NCBI GenBank assembly: GCA_002011815.1
Contig: MTOV01000015.1
Span: 149,034-197,783, forward strand
DNA length: 48,750 nt
Source: Nitrospirae bacterium JdFR-86
GTDB lineage: Bacteria; Nitrospirota; Thermodesulfovibrionia; Thermodesulfovibrionales; JdFR-86
Direction: 5' to 3'
Shown: positions 1 to 8,465 of the stretch, in pieces
How the letters are laid out: every line of letters begins with the position of its first letter
Numbering within the stretch: the stretch's first letter is position 1
Translations under genes and position numbers: made by a program
Notes under the pieces: generated by a model
The model's database searches: none
The model's input: only the letters and a program-made list of their open reading frames with translations
Told to the model about the DNA's origin: nothing

Positions 1-210
1 AAGGTTCCTCTGATGAGCAACCCGTTTTTGTTCCTCAGCATGGTGGCAGCCTTTTTTGCCCAGCTTGCTGTTCTTTATGTCCCGTTCCTTCAGTGGATAT
101 TCAGAACCGTCCCGCTTACAATCACAGAATGGGCTGAAATAGCAGTGGTGACAGTCACGGTTGTAGTCGTTGTCGAAACCGACAAGTGGATTAGAAGACG
201 TAAGTTGTAA
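1..210 (+). CDS. P-type cation-transporting ATPase, C-terminal end (partial)
   Basis: The reading frame is open at the left edge, so this is the 3' end of a gene that starts outside the window. The visible ~69 residues hold two hydrophobic helices (around FLFLSMVAAFFAQLAVLYV and EIAVVTVTVVVVVE) and end in a basic tail (DKWIRRRKL). The NP-x-L start, the 'LAVLYVPFLQ..F.TVPL' stretch and the acidic/basic ending match the C-terminal membrane domain (Cation_ATPase_C) of Ca2+/cation P-type ATPases. The catalytic core is not visible, so the substrate ion cannot be stated. Confidence 0.75.
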   Translation, partial: KVPLMSNPFLFLSMVAAFFAQLAVLYVPFLQWIFRTVPLTITEWAEIAVVTVTVVVVVETDKWIRRRKL

Positions 211-233
211 TATAAAAAGTGATGTTTTATAAT
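205..233 (+). promoter_or_regulatory. Sigma70-type promoter for the NHL-repeat gene
   Basis: A -35-like TTGTAA (205-210, overlapping the stop of the ATPase gene) lies 17 nt upstream of a perfect TATAAT (228-233). It is followed by a G-rich Shine-Dalgarno (CGGGGGGC) just before the ATG at 260. Assigned by motif and spacing only. Confidence 0.5.
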
Positions 234-259
234 TTTAAATTCTGAATCCCGGGGGGCAA

Positions 260-3200
260 ATGCGCAGGCTGTTTATTAAATCTCTTGCAATATTTCTGTT
301 TTTTAGCCTGCCTGTGTCTGTTCCTGCCTTACAACAAGTGAAATTCATTGGAGAGTTTTCAGTCGGCAGTCCCTTTGGCGTTGCAGTGGATAAAGATGGG
401 CGAATCTATGTGACTGATAAGAAGGGAACAGTTAAGGTCTTAAAGGACGGCGAGGTTGTTCTTTCATGGGGAGGAAAAAGTGCTGATAAAAAATGGAGGC
501 TGAAAAGACCTGCAGGAATAGCACTCTATGAAGACAGGGTCTATATCACTGATTCCGCTTTGGGCAAGGTGTTTATCTTTTCAAAAGACGGGGAATACAT
601 AGACAGTTTTGGCTCAAAGGGAAGCAAGGCAAAAGAGTTCGATACCCCGCACGGAATTTTCGTTTACGGCGGCGTTGTGTATGTTGCTGATACAGGAAAC
701 AGAAGAGTGCAGGTTTTTGGTTCAAATGGAGTCTATATAGGCTCTATCGGGACAAAGGGCGAACGTATTATGTTGCTTAACAAACCCACTGATGTTGCTG
801 TTGACCATAGAGGATATGTCTATGTGGTTGACAGTAAGAGTAAAAGAGTGCAGGTGTTTAAGCCCTCAGGAAAACATTATAGAAACTTCACTGAATTTAA
901 AAACCCTGTCGCCATTGCAATAACAGAGGACGGATTTTTCGTTGCGGACAGAGGCAGTTATAAGGTAAAGAAATACGACTTTGATGGAAATCTTCTGCTT
1001 TCCTTTGGAATGAAAGGGAATGGTCGGGCACAGTTCCGTGCAATCTCCGGTATTGCTGCTGATGCTGAAGGAAAGGTCTTTGTTGCTGATTCCAAGAAAG
1101 GCACGTTGCAGGTGTTTGCCTCAGAGAAGAAAACAGGTACTGGTATGCTGGAGTATTCACCGCCTCCCACTTCTGTAAGGTGGCTTAACGATATAGAAGT
1201 GAACGCTGGCAATATCTTCTGGGACGGACAAAGACTCTATGCAGTGGACAGAGGGAACAGGGACTCTATTTTCATAATAAAGAACGGAGAGATAGAAAAA
1301 GTTCTGGAATTTAAAGGTTACAAACTTGGAGCAATAGCCAAGGATTCAGACGGATTTCTATGGGCGGTTGACCTTCGCAAAGACCGTATTCTGAAGATAG
1401 ACAAAGATGGGAATGTTGTCCTCCATGTAGGCTCTTCAGGCAGCAGTGAGGGGCGCTTCTCCAAGCCTTCGGGCATTGCCGTCTCAAAAAACGGGATGGT
1501 GTATGTGGCTGACAAAAATAACGGAAGGGTGCAGGTATTCAATACCAGTGGTGTGTTTGTGGGTACAATCGGAGACGAAGAGGATAATGAAATTCTTAAA
1601 AGCCCTTCATCTGTTGCTCTGGATAAGAAGGGTAACGTGTTTGTTGTTGATGACGAAAAATGCAGTGTATTGAAGTTCTCTCCGGATGGGAGACTGGTTT
1701 TGGCTTTTGGTGGGAAAGGGAGTAATCCAGGGTTGTTTAAGAATCCCAACAGTATAGCGTTAACAAGAAATGAGATTTTTGTCCTTGACGAAGGGAACAA
1801 CCGGATTCAGGTTTTTGACCATAAAGGGAAATTCCTCAGGGCGTTCGGCACTGAAGGAAGCGGAAAAGGAGACTTTAAAGAGCCAGCCTCGCTTGCAGTC
1901 AAGGACGGTATCGTGCTTATGATTGCAGATACAGGTAACAGAAGAATTCAGACCCTTGAAATGGTGTATACACCAAAAACTCCTTTTCCCCCTAAAGCAG
2001 AAGGTGGTATGAGGAAGATAACTCTTTCATGGGTTAGCAGTGTGGAGGAGTTTGTCGAAGAGTATAAGGTCTACAGGTCTGAAGACAGAAAAACAGGTTT
2101 TAAAGAGATAGCCGTTGTCAGAAAAAATTCCTATGTGGATGAAGATGTTATTCCGGATAAGACGTATTTTTATCGCATAAGTGCAGTTGCCAGGCACGGA
2201 AATGAAGGCCGTAAAAGCCGGATTGCACAGGCAAAGGCAACAAAATATATTCCGCCTGCCCCCTCTGGATTAAAGGCTGATGCAAGCGACAGAGATGTCA
2301 CCCTTACATGGCAGTCAAGCGATAAAGGTGTTGTTGCCTATTATGCAGTCTATAGAAAAGTAGACGGCAAGTTCAAACTCCTTGGGAAAGTGCAGTCCAC
2401 GTCGTTTCTTGACAAATCAGTAAAGCCAAATACTTCGTATTCCTACATGGTGACTGCCTTCAGCGTTGACGATGTTGAAAGCAAAGGTGCATATGTAAAA
2501 GCCACTACCTTGGCTGAAACAAGGCCGCCTGTTGAGATGACTGTCCTTGAAATGCGTGATATATTTTCAAACATCTATAAAAACTATGAAAAGGACGGCA
2601 TAGGCAAAATAAGGCTAACCAACAATACATGGCAGGAAATATCAAAGCTTAAGGTTTCTTTTACAGTAAAAGAGTTTATGGACTTTCCCACCGAAGTAGA
2701 GGTGGACATTGCCCCAAAACAAAGCATAGACGTTGTTATAAAAGCGGTCTTCAATAACAAGATACTCGAGGTAACCGAAAATACACCTGTGCAGACAGAA
2801 ATAAAGATTTCCTATTACGATAACGAGCAGTTAAAGACATACTCAAAAAGCTACACCGTGAACCTCTATGAAAAACATCATCTTACATGGGATGTGCGGG
2901 ACAGGATAGCTACCTTCATCACGCCGAGAGACCCTGTTGTCCTTGAGTTTGCAAGAGGGATTGCCAGACAATACAGCGATATGCAAGACCCGCTCATATA
3001 TGCCAGGGCAATATTCGACGCACTTGGCATTATAGGCGTGGTCTATCTGCCTGACCCGACTAACCCTTATCAGATTACATCAGGAAAAACAGACTATGTG
3101 GATTACATTCAGTATCCAAGGGAGACGCTGAGGAGAAAATCCGGCGACTGCGATGACCTCGTGAATCTGTATTCTTCTGCACTGGAAAGTATCGGAATAC

Positions 3201-3970
3201 GCACAATGCTTCTGGATTATCCCGGACACATCTTCATGATGTTCTCAACGGATATGGAATATGTCCCGGACAAGGACCTCCTGGATGAAATGTATGTTGT
3301 AGAGGACGGGCGTATCTGGATTCCTGTGGAGGTGACTTTATTAGGTTCTTCTTTCATGAAGGCATGGGAGGAAGGAAGCAAGAAATACAATAGATGGAAG
3401 GACAAAGGTCTGAGGAAGGTGGACTTGAAAGAGGCGTGGAAGGATTTCAAGCCTGCGACTCTTCCGCCGTCGGACTGGAGGGCAGAAATCGTTGAAAGAG
3501 CCAGAATAGACAGAGAATTCAAAGACGAACTCGAAGTCCTTAAAAAGCTCAGGATAAAATATTTAAGCAGAAAGTATCTGGACATCCTGAAAGAAGACCC
3601 TGATAACGTAGACGCCATAATTAAACTGGGCATCGTGTATGCAGAGTCAGGAGAGAAGGAAGAAGCGCTGAACATCTTTGAGAAAGCCCTTTCGTATGAC
3701 CCTGAGAACGCAGCAGCGAAAAACAACATAGGCAACATTTATTTCCTTCAGGGCAGGTATAGCGAAGCTGAGGAGGCATACAGTGAAGCCGCAGAGATAG
3801 AACCGGATGACCCTCACATATGGGTGAATCTTGCAAGATGCTATCTCAAGCTGAATATGAAAGCAAAGGCTAAGGAGGCTTTCAGCAAGGCTACTGAACT
3901 CAATCCTGATATACCGAGAACATACCGTCGTATATCGCTGAAGCTTGAAGAAACTCTGCCCGGAAGATAA
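260..3970 (+). CDS. Secreted NHL-repeat / FnIII / transglutaminase-like / TPR multidomain protein
   Basis: 1236 residues with a signal peptide (about 1-23). Residues ~30-300 and ~320-580 are two runs of NHL beta-propeller repeats, with recurring 'P.GIA...G.VYVADTGNRRVQVF' blades. Residues ~590-690 and ~690-775 are two fibronectin type III domains. After a beta-rich stretch comes a transglutaminase-like fold, with C964 in 'SGDCDDLVNLY', H990 in 'PGHIFMMF' and a 'WIPVE' segment. At least three TPR repeats fill ~1110-1225. The start is supported by a strong SD and a TATAAT promoter. The family is known as a modular export-side scaffold, but no substrate is known, and the Cys-His pair may or may not be catalytic. 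A second small secreted TPR-like protein follows after 44 nt and is probably co-transcribed. Confidence 0.85.
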   Translation: MRRLFIKSLAIFLFFSLPVSVPALQQVKFIGEFSVGSPFGVAVDKDGRIYVTDKKGTVKVLKDGEVVLSWGGKSADKKWRLKRPAGIALYEDRVYITDSALGKVFIFSKDGEYIDSFGSKGSKAKEFDTPHGIFVYGGVVYVADTGNRRVQVFGSNGVYIGSIGTKGERIMLLNKPTDVAVDHRGYVYVVDSKSKRVQVFKPSGKHYRNFTEFKNPVAIAITEDGFFVADRGSYKVKKYDFDGNLLLSFGMKGNGRAQFRAISGIAADAEGKVFVADSKKGTLQVFASEKKTGTGMLEYSPPPTSVRWLNDIEVNAGNIFWDGQRLYAVDRGNRDSIFIIKNGEIEKVLEFKGYKLGAIAKDSDGFLWAVDLRKDRILKIDKDGNVVLHVGSSGSSEGRFSKPSGIAVSKNGMVYVADKNNGRVQVFNTSGVFVGTIGDEEDNEILKSPSSVALDKKGNVFVVDDEKCSVLKFSPDGRLVLAFGGKGSNPGLFKNPNSIALTRNEIFVLDEGNNRIQVFDHKGKFLRAFGTEGSGKGDFKEPASLAVKDGIVLMIADTGNRRIQTLEMVYTPKTPFPPKAEGGMRKITLSWVSSVEEFVEEYKVYRSEDRKTGFKEIAVVRKNSYVDEDVIPDKTYFYRISAVARHGNEGRKSRIAQAKATKYIPPAPSGLKADASDRDVTLTWQSSDKGVVAYYAVYRKVDGKFKLLGKVQSTSFLDKSVKPNTSYSYMVTAFSVDDVESKGAYVKATTLAETRPPVEMTVLEMRDIFSNIYKNYEKDGIGKIRLTNNTWQEISKLKVSFTVKEFMDFPTEVEVDIAPKQSIDVVIKAVFNNKILEVTENTPVQTEIKISYYDNEQLKTYSKSYTVNLYEKHHLTWDVRDRIATFITPRDPVVLEFARGIARQYSDMQDPLIYARAIFDALGIIGVVYLPDPTNPYQITSGKTDYVDYIQYPRETLRRKSGDCDDLVNLYSSALESIGIRTMLLDYPGHIFMMFSTDMEYVPDKDLLDEMYVVEDGRIWIPVEVTLLGSSFMKAWEEGSKKYNRWKDKGLRKVDLKEAWKDFKPATLPPSDWRAEIVERARIDREFKDELEVLKKLRIKYLSRKYLDILKEDPDNVDAIIKLGIVYAESGEKEEALNIFEKALSYDPENAAAKNNIGNIYFLQGRYSEAEEAYSEAAEIEPDDPHIWVNLARCYLKLNMKAKAKEAFSKATELNPDIPRTYRRISLKLEETLPGR

Positions 3971-4014
3971 AAAACAATGGCTTTAATATGGCAGAAAGAG
4001 AAGGGGGGTTGAAA

Positions 4015-4404
4015 ATGAAAAGGGTTTTAGTGATATTGCTGTCCTTGGTTTTTCTCATGGTGTCTGTTTCCTTTGCCGGTGACAATGAAAAAGAAAGCTG
4101 GTGGCAGCAGCTTAAGAGCAAGATTGAGAAGATAAAGCCCAAAAGAGACATTACAGTGACGACTGCTGCAGGAGGAGTAAGAGGGGCAAAGGACGAGTCG
4201 TTCGATACTCTTTACTGGAAGGGCAAGGACGAGGCAGTCAGCGAAGAGGAGTTTAACAAGTTCAATCTTGCCCTTGAATACGCCCTGAGCGGAGACAATG
4301 AAAAAGCCCTTGAAAGTTTCGAGGAGTTCCTTGAAGGTTATCCGCAGAGTCCGCTCCGGCAGGATGCCGAGAAGGCTATAACACATCTTAAGGCAGCGAG
4401 ATGA
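4015..4404 (+). CDS. Small exported TPR-like protein
   Basis: 129 residues from the ATG at 4015. An upstream in-frame ATG at 3988 exists, but 4015 has the better SD (AAGGGGGG) and puts a clean signal peptide (MKRVLVILLSLVFLMVSVSFA) at the N-terminus. The C-terminal half (~75-125) resembles one and a half TPR helices ('ALEYALSGDNEKALESFEEFLEGYPQ'). The middle is polar with no recognised motif. It follows the NHL/TPR protein closely and ends 3 nt from the convergent ilvE gene. The function is unknown; an accessory of the upstream protein is an inference. Confidence 0.7.
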   Translation: MKRVLVILLSLVFLMVSVSFAGDNEKESWWQQLKSKIEKIKPKRDITVTTAAGGVRGAKDESFDTLYWKGKDEAVSEEEFNKFNLALEYALSGDNEKALESFEEFLEGYPQSPLRQDAEKAITHLKAAR

Positions 4405-4407
4405 GAT

Positions 4408-5322
4408 TTAGATATATGTAAGCCAGGATTCGTAGGTTTTGTTCTTTCCGGTTACGATGTCGAAGAATATAGACTGAAGTCTTTTTGTTATAGCGCCGGG
4501 TGTTCCTTCGCCGATGGTTCTTCCGTCCAGTTCTCTTATTGGTGTAATCTCAGCAGCAGTGCCTGTGAAGAACGCCTCGTCAGAGATATAAAGCTCATCC
4601 CTTGTGAATCTTTCTTCCCTGACTGTGATGCCTTCGTCTTTTGCGATGGTAAGGATGCTGTCTCTTGTTATACCTTCGAGTATGGATGTCAGCGGGGTGG
4701 TTTTTAAAATCCCGTTTCTTACCAGAAAGATATTCTCTCCGCTTCCTTCTGATACGTAGCCGTCTTCGTCCAGAAGCAGTGATTCGTCATAACCGCATGC
4801 AATGGCTTCTTTTTTTGCAAGCTGTGAGGTCACGTAATGACCGCACACTTTGGCTCTTGTCATATTGGCATTAACATGATTCCTTACAAACGATGAGGTC
4901 TTGACCCTTATGCCCTTTTTTATACCTTCTTCACCAAGGTATGCACCCCAGGGCCAAACCGCGATGGCAAGGTTTATTGGATTGCCTTTTGGATAAAGTC
5001 CCATTCCGCCGTAGCCGATATAGACAATCGGTCTAATGTAGCATTCCTTGAGTTTATTCACCTTTACGGTGTCTACTATTGCATCTCTGATTTCTTCTTC
5101 TGTGTAGGGTATGTTTATAAGGAATATGTGCGCTGACTTCACCAGTCTTTTTACATGTTCTTTGAGCCTGAATATTGCAGGTCCTTTAGGTGTGTCGTAA
5201 CACCTTATTCCCTCGAACACCCCAAGACCGTAATGCAGTGTATGCGTAAGAATATGTATCTTGGCGTCGTCCCAGTTGACGAGCTTTCCGTCCATCCATA
5301 TCTTTTCTGTCTTCTCAATCAT
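4408..5322 (-). CDS. ilvE: Branched-chain amino acid aminotransferase (fold type IV PLP)
   Basis: 304 residues, the usual length for IlvE. It transfers the amino group between glutamate and the 2-keto acids of Leu, Ile and Val. Diagnostic segments are '[16 protein letters not shown]' near the N-terminus, the PLP lysine K158 in '[11 protein letters not shown]', and '[17 protein letters not shown]', the class IV aminotransferase signature. 'GHY' replaces the commoner 'GNY' beside the PLP lysine. It lies downstream of argS on the same strand but has its own promoter just after the argS stop. No Shine-Dalgarno precedes the ATG. Confidence 0.93.
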   Translation of the reverse strand: MIEKTEKIWMDGKLVNWDDAKIHILTHTLHYGLGVFEGIRCYDTPKGPAIFRLKEHVKRLVKSAHIFLINIPYTEEEIRDAIVDTVKVNKLKECYIRPIVYIGYGGMGLYPKGNPINLAIAVWPWGAYLGEEGIKKGIRVKTSSFVRNHVNANMTRAKVCGHYVTSQLAKKEAIACGYDESLLLDEDGYVSEGSGENIFLVRNGILKTTPLTSILEGITRDSILTIAKDEGITVREERFTRDELYISDEAFFTGTAAEITPIRELDGRTIGEGTPGAITKRLQSIFFDIVTGKNKTYESWLTYI

Positions 5323-5331
5323 AGGGTATTA

Positions 5332-5361
5332 TTTATACCAGTCCGGGATGTCCTGTGTCAA
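5332..5361 (-). promoter_or_regulatory. ilvE promoter, near-leaderless
   Basis: Minus-strand TTGACA (5361-5356) and TATAAA (5337-5332) are separated by 18 nt. The -10 ends 9 nt before the ilvE ATG at 5322, so the predicted transcript start lies within a few nt of the start codon. The sequence between them (TAATACCCT) has no Shine-Dalgarno. Confidence 0.6.
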
Positions 5362-5366
5362 ATCTT

Positions 5367-7010
5367 TTACATTCTTTCCGGTGCAGTAACACCGAGAATT
5401 CCAAGCCCTTCCTTAAGCACTGTTCTTATGGCTTTGCACAGTGCAAGCCTTGCAAGGGTAAGTCCCCTGTCCTCTGTAACCACTCTGAACTTGTTGTAAT
5501 ATGGGTGGAATATGCCTGCCAGCTCCTGAAGATAGAATGTTATTCTGTGCGGTTCGTGATTAAGCACTGCTGCCTCGAATATCATGGGATATGTAAGGAG
5601 TTTTTTAATGATTCTTAATTCTTCTTCTGCCTCAAGCAGGCTGAGGTCAGCCTCTTGAAGTGAATCCGCCTTGATGCCTTTTTCTTCGGCATGCGCGAAG
5701 ATGCTGTTTATTCTGGCGTTGGCGTATTGGACGTAAAATACAGGGTTTTCCGCAGATGATGCCTTTGCCGCTTCAATGTCGAACGACAGGTGGCTGTCTT
5801 GGCGTCTTGTAAGGAATATGAACTTTGTCGTATCAGCGCCGACCTCTTCGATTACCTCTTTAAGTGTGACGAACTCACCGGCTCTTTTTGACATCTGCAC
5901 TGGTTTGCCCCCTCTCATGAGGCTTACCATCTGCACGAGCAGTACTTTGAGTTTTTCCCTGTCGTAGCCAAGGGCGTCTATCACTGCCTTAAGTCTTGGT
6001 ATGTAGCCGTGGTGGTCTGCGCCCCATATGTTTACGAGCTCGTCGTATCCGCCTTGGATTTTCTTCATGTGGTATGCAATGTCTGATGCAAAGTATGTAG
6101 GCTCGCCGTCGCTTTTTATTACAACCCGGTCTTTTTCATCCCCGAACTCTGTCGCCTTGAACCACAGTGCGTTTTCTGACTCATATATCAAGCCTTTTCC
6201 CTTGAGATAATCTATTGTCTTTTGGACTTCGCCTTTCTGATAAAGTTCCTGCTCACTCTGCCATGTATCGAACCTTATGCCGAAGTCCGAAAGGTCTTTC
6301 TTTATGACCGAAAGCATCATCTTGAGGGAGAAGTTGATGAAGAATTCTTCTGCCTCGCTGAAGTCCGAGTCTTTATATTTATCTCCGATGTCTTCTATTG
6401 CTGCCTTTGCGATGTCTTTTACATACTCTCCTAGGTAGCCTTCTTCAGGGAACGGGTATTCTACGCCGAGGAGTTCTTTGTAGCGTGCGAATGCGGAGTG
6501 CCCAAGGAGTTTAACCTGTCTGCCTGCATCATTGATATAGTATTCCCTTTCAACCGTATAGCCTCCGGCTTCAAGCAGGTTTGCCAAAGCGTTGCCCACG
6601 GCTGCGCCTCTTCCGTGCCCGAGGTGAAGCGGGCCTGTGGGGTTTGCGCTTACAAACTCGATCTGCACTTTTCTGCCTTTGCCGATGTCTTCTCTCAGGA
6701 AGTTACTGCCTTCTTCAAGCAGGGATTTCAGGGATGAATACAGAAAGCCAGTGCTGAACTTGAAGTTTATGAATCCCGGACCTGCAACCTCTATTTTTTC
6801 AAATATGCCCTCATCAGGGATGTTTTTTACGATGTCTTCTGCTATTGTGCGGGGCGGCTTTTTAAGCTGTTTTGCAAGTGCCATTGCCAGAGGGGTGGAG
6901 AGGTCTCCAAAGGACTCTTCCCTTGGCACTTCTATCTCTATGTAAGGCGGCGGTTTTATGCCAAGAGATTCCAGCGATTTTTTTATGATTGTCTCAAGAG
7001 TTTTTTTCAT
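5367..7010 (-). CDS. argS: Arginyl-tRNA synthetase
   Basis: 547 residues. It charges tRNA-Arg in the cytoplasm. The N-terminal Arg-specific domain is followed by the class I HIGH-type motif in 'NPTGPLHLGHGRGAAVGN', the KMSKS-equivalent 'QMSKRAGEF', and a C-terminal DALR anticodon-binding domain (~430-547, 'NARINSIFAHAEEK...'). Length and motif order are typical. The ATG at 7010 begins MKKTLETIIKKSLESLG, as usual for the family, but lacks a Shine-Dalgarno. Confidence 0.96.
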   Translation of the reverse strand: MKKTLETIIKKSLESLGIKPPPYIEIEVPREESFGDLSTPLAMALAKQLKKPPRTIAEDIVKNIPDEGIFEKIEVAGPGFINFKFSTGFLYSSLKSLLEEGSNFLREDIGKGRKVQIEFVSANPTGPLHLGHGRGAAVGNALANLLEAGGYTVEREYYINDAGRQVKLLGHSAFARYKELLGVEYPFPEEGYLGEYVKDIAKAAIEDIGDKYKDSDFSEAEEFFINFSLKMMLSVIKKDLSDFGIRFDTWQSEQELYQKGEVQKTIDYLKGKGLIYESENALWFKATEFGDEKDRVVIKSDGEPTYFASDIAYHMKKIQGGYDELVNIWGADHHGYIPRLKAVIDALGYDREKLKVLLVQMVSLMRGGKPVQMSKRAGEFVTLKEVIEEVGADTTKFIFLTRRQDSHLSFDIEAAKASSAENPVFYVQYANARINSIFAHAEEKGIKADSLQEADLSLLEAEEELRIIKKLLTYPMIFEAAVLNHEPHRITFYLQELAGIFHPYYNKFRVVTEDRGLTLARLALCKAIRTVLKEGLGILGVTAPERM

Positions 7011-7018
7011 AAGGTTTA

Positions 7019-7048
7019 AGTTTAAATGCCGTGTTTCAGTAAAGTCAA
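7019..7048 (-). promoter_or_regulatory. argS promoter candidate, leaderless geometry
   Basis: Minus-strand TTGACT (7048-7043) and TAAACT (7024-7019) are 18 nt apart, with the -10 ending 8 nt before the argS ATG. A second candidate lies upstream: TTGACA (7089-7084) and TAAAAG (7067-7062), spacing 16, which would give a ~45-nt leader. Sequence alone cannot say which is used. Confidence 0.4.
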
Positions 7049-7167
7049 TGGCAGAATGTTTCTTTTATGTTCACGTCCTGAAGTGTCAACCACGGTTTTT
7101 AGTTTTAATTTCAACTAGTTAGGGTCAGTTGACTCTGTTCGCGTTGTTCGCGTCTTGAGGCAAACCC

Positions 7168-7344
7168 CTTGCTACTTTTTGCCCGCCCAAAAAGAGCGCA
7201 AAAAGGGCGCCCCATGAAAATTTCTATACGGCTTATCCGGTCTGCCTCCGGTAAAATTTTTTAAACTCAACCCTTTGGGTTTCAGACACAAAAAATTTTT
7301 TAACCCTCCGGCAGACCTCCTAAGCCTGAAATTTTCAGATGGGG
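7168..7344. repeat. Palindromic intergenic element, copy A (135-nt core 7210-7344 plus head)
   Basis: The core is bounded by CCCCATGAAAATTTC (7210-7224) and GAAATTTTCAGATGGGG (7328-7344), which are inverted repeats. Inside, the two arms pair imperfectly over the whole length (GGCTTA, GGTCTGCC and AAAATTTTTT blocks). They close on an apex AACCC-TTT-GGGTT at 7269-7281, flanked by AAACTC and TCAGACAC. A head at ~7168-7209 carries CTTTTTG...CAAAAAG (7175-7194) and GGGCGCC. A second element of identical core length lies at 11075-11209. The rest of the 385-nt gap (7011-7395) shows only argS promoter candidates. Confidence 0.8.
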
Positions 7345-7395
7345 ACTAACCTCTTGCAATCGAATTTGATGAAAAGCCCTCTGATAAGGTAACCT

Positions 7396-8226
7396 TTACC
7401 GTTGAATCATCCTCCTTACCCTTTTTAAGTTTTCGATGTCTTCGGCGTCGGTCTTCTTCGGGGTCTCAAGGATGATTGGAATGTCTCTGAATGTCGTATG
7501 CGTGATAAACTGTTTGAGTGCTTTCTTTCCGATTTTGCCCATGCCTATGTGTTCGTGCCTGTCAATGCCTGAGCCGCATTCGCTTTTTGAGTCATTAAGG
7601 TGTATGAGCTTTAATTTGTCCTCTCCGATGTATTTTTTTATCTCCTCTGAAAGCCTGTCAATCACTTCGTCTTTTGAAAGGTCATAGCCTGCTGTAAACA
7701 GGTGGCAGGTGTCTATACAGATGCCTGATATTAGGCTGCCTGTGCTGTTTATGAGTTCAGCCATCTCTGGAATGTTCGATGTGATGTCCCCTCTTTTGCC
7801 TGATGTGCTTTCGATGAGAAGTCCTGCATTATATTCTCTGTCTACAACTTCACGAAGGCTCATAACTGCTCTTTGTCTTGCATATCGGTCAGGTGCGCTT
7901 CCTGTATGGAGCACTACGAAGTCTGCTCCGATGAGGTCAGCCCTCTGCATCTCCTCTTTAAGCAGGGCGATGGATTTTTCTCTCAGGGTATTTGATGCAG
8001 AGGCGATATTTATAAGATAGGATGCATGCACGTATACTGGTGAGATGTCAAATTCTTCTCTGAGATTTTTAAAAAGCGTTATGTCTTCATCGGATATCTC
8101 TTTTGTCTTCCAGCCTCGTGGATTGTGTGAGAATATCTGCACTGTGGAGCATCGGAGTTCATGTGCCCTTTTGATGCCCATATGAAGCCCGCCTGCTATT
8201 GATGTATGCACGCCAAGTCGTCGCAT
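7396..8226 (-). CDS. nfo: Endonuclease IV (AP endonuclease)
   Basis: 276 residues. A TIM-barrel, tri-zinc AP endonuclease that cuts DNA 5' of abasic sites in base-excision repair. Signatures are 'LGVHTSIAGGLHMGI' at the N-terminus, 'VYVHASYLINIAS', 'FVVLHTGSA', 'GICIDTCHLFTAGYD' and 'LIHLNDSKSECGSGIDRHEHIGMGKIG', which supply the His/Asp/Glu zinc ligands. The ATG at 8226 is preceded by an AGGA Shine-Dalgarno. It is divergent from the CooT-like gene 50 nt away. Confidence 0.95.
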   Translation of the reverse strand: MRRLGVHTSIAGGLHMGIKRAHELRCSTVQIFSHNPRGWKTKEISDEDITLFKNLREEFDISPVYVHASYLINIASASNTLREKSIALLKEEMQRADLIGADFVVLHTGSAPDRYARQRAVMSLREVVDREYNAGLLIESTSGKRGDITSNIPEMAELINSTGSLISGICIDTCHLFTAGYDLSKDEVIDRLSEEIKKYIGEDKLKLIHLNDSKSECGSGIDRHEHIGMGKIGKKALKQFITHTTFRDIPIILETPKKTDAEDIENLKRVRRMIQR

Positions 8227-8276
8227 CTTATTGTTCCTGTATAATATATTAAACGGCTAACGAACAGGGGGATAAA

Positions 8277-8465
8277 ATGTGTGATACAAACGCTTATGTT
8301 TACAAGGACGGAAACGAAGAGCTTTATCTTGAAAATGTAGACCTCATAAGACCAGAAGAGCAAAAGGTCTATCTCAGAAGCCTTTTCGGCGAGGAAAAGC
8401 TCTTTGAAGGGAAGATAAAAGAGATATCCCTTATGAAGCACAAGATAGTGCTTGAAAGTGACTGA
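8277..8465 (+). CDS. CooT-family nickel-binding protein
   Basis: 62 residues beginning MCDTNAYVYKDG. CooT-family proteins are small homodimers that bind Ni(II) through the Cys immediately after the initiator Met, which is conserved here (C2). The pattern 'LENVDLIRPE..KVYLRSLFGEEK.FEGKIKEISLMKHKIVLE' matches the family along its length. The ATG has a strong SD (AGGGGGAT). In CO-oxidising bacteria CooT serves CO dehydrogenase, but no Ni enzyme is in this window, so the client is unknown. The 3' end overlaps the next gene, suggesting translational coupling. Confidence 0.8.
   Translation: MCDTNAYVYKDGNEELYLENVDLIRPEEQKVYLRSLFGEEKLFEGKIKEISLMKHKIVLESD

Noticed and set aside
1318-1800. Long antisense ORF (160 codons) within the NHL gene, and similar antisense ORFs at 3217-3738, 14340-14861 and 17350-17808
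   Set aside because: All lie opposite strong coding genes, are Ser/Pro/Leu-rich shadows, and have no recognisable domain or SD.
4422-4470. Possible terminator in the 3-nt convergent gap between the TPR-like gene and ilvE
   Set aside because: No stem followed by a T-tract was found around the junction.
7084-7089. TTGACA as the sole argS promoter
   Set aside because: Its -10 (TAAAAG) is weak and a second candidate closer to the start exists, so it is mentioned only as an alternative under the argS promoter.
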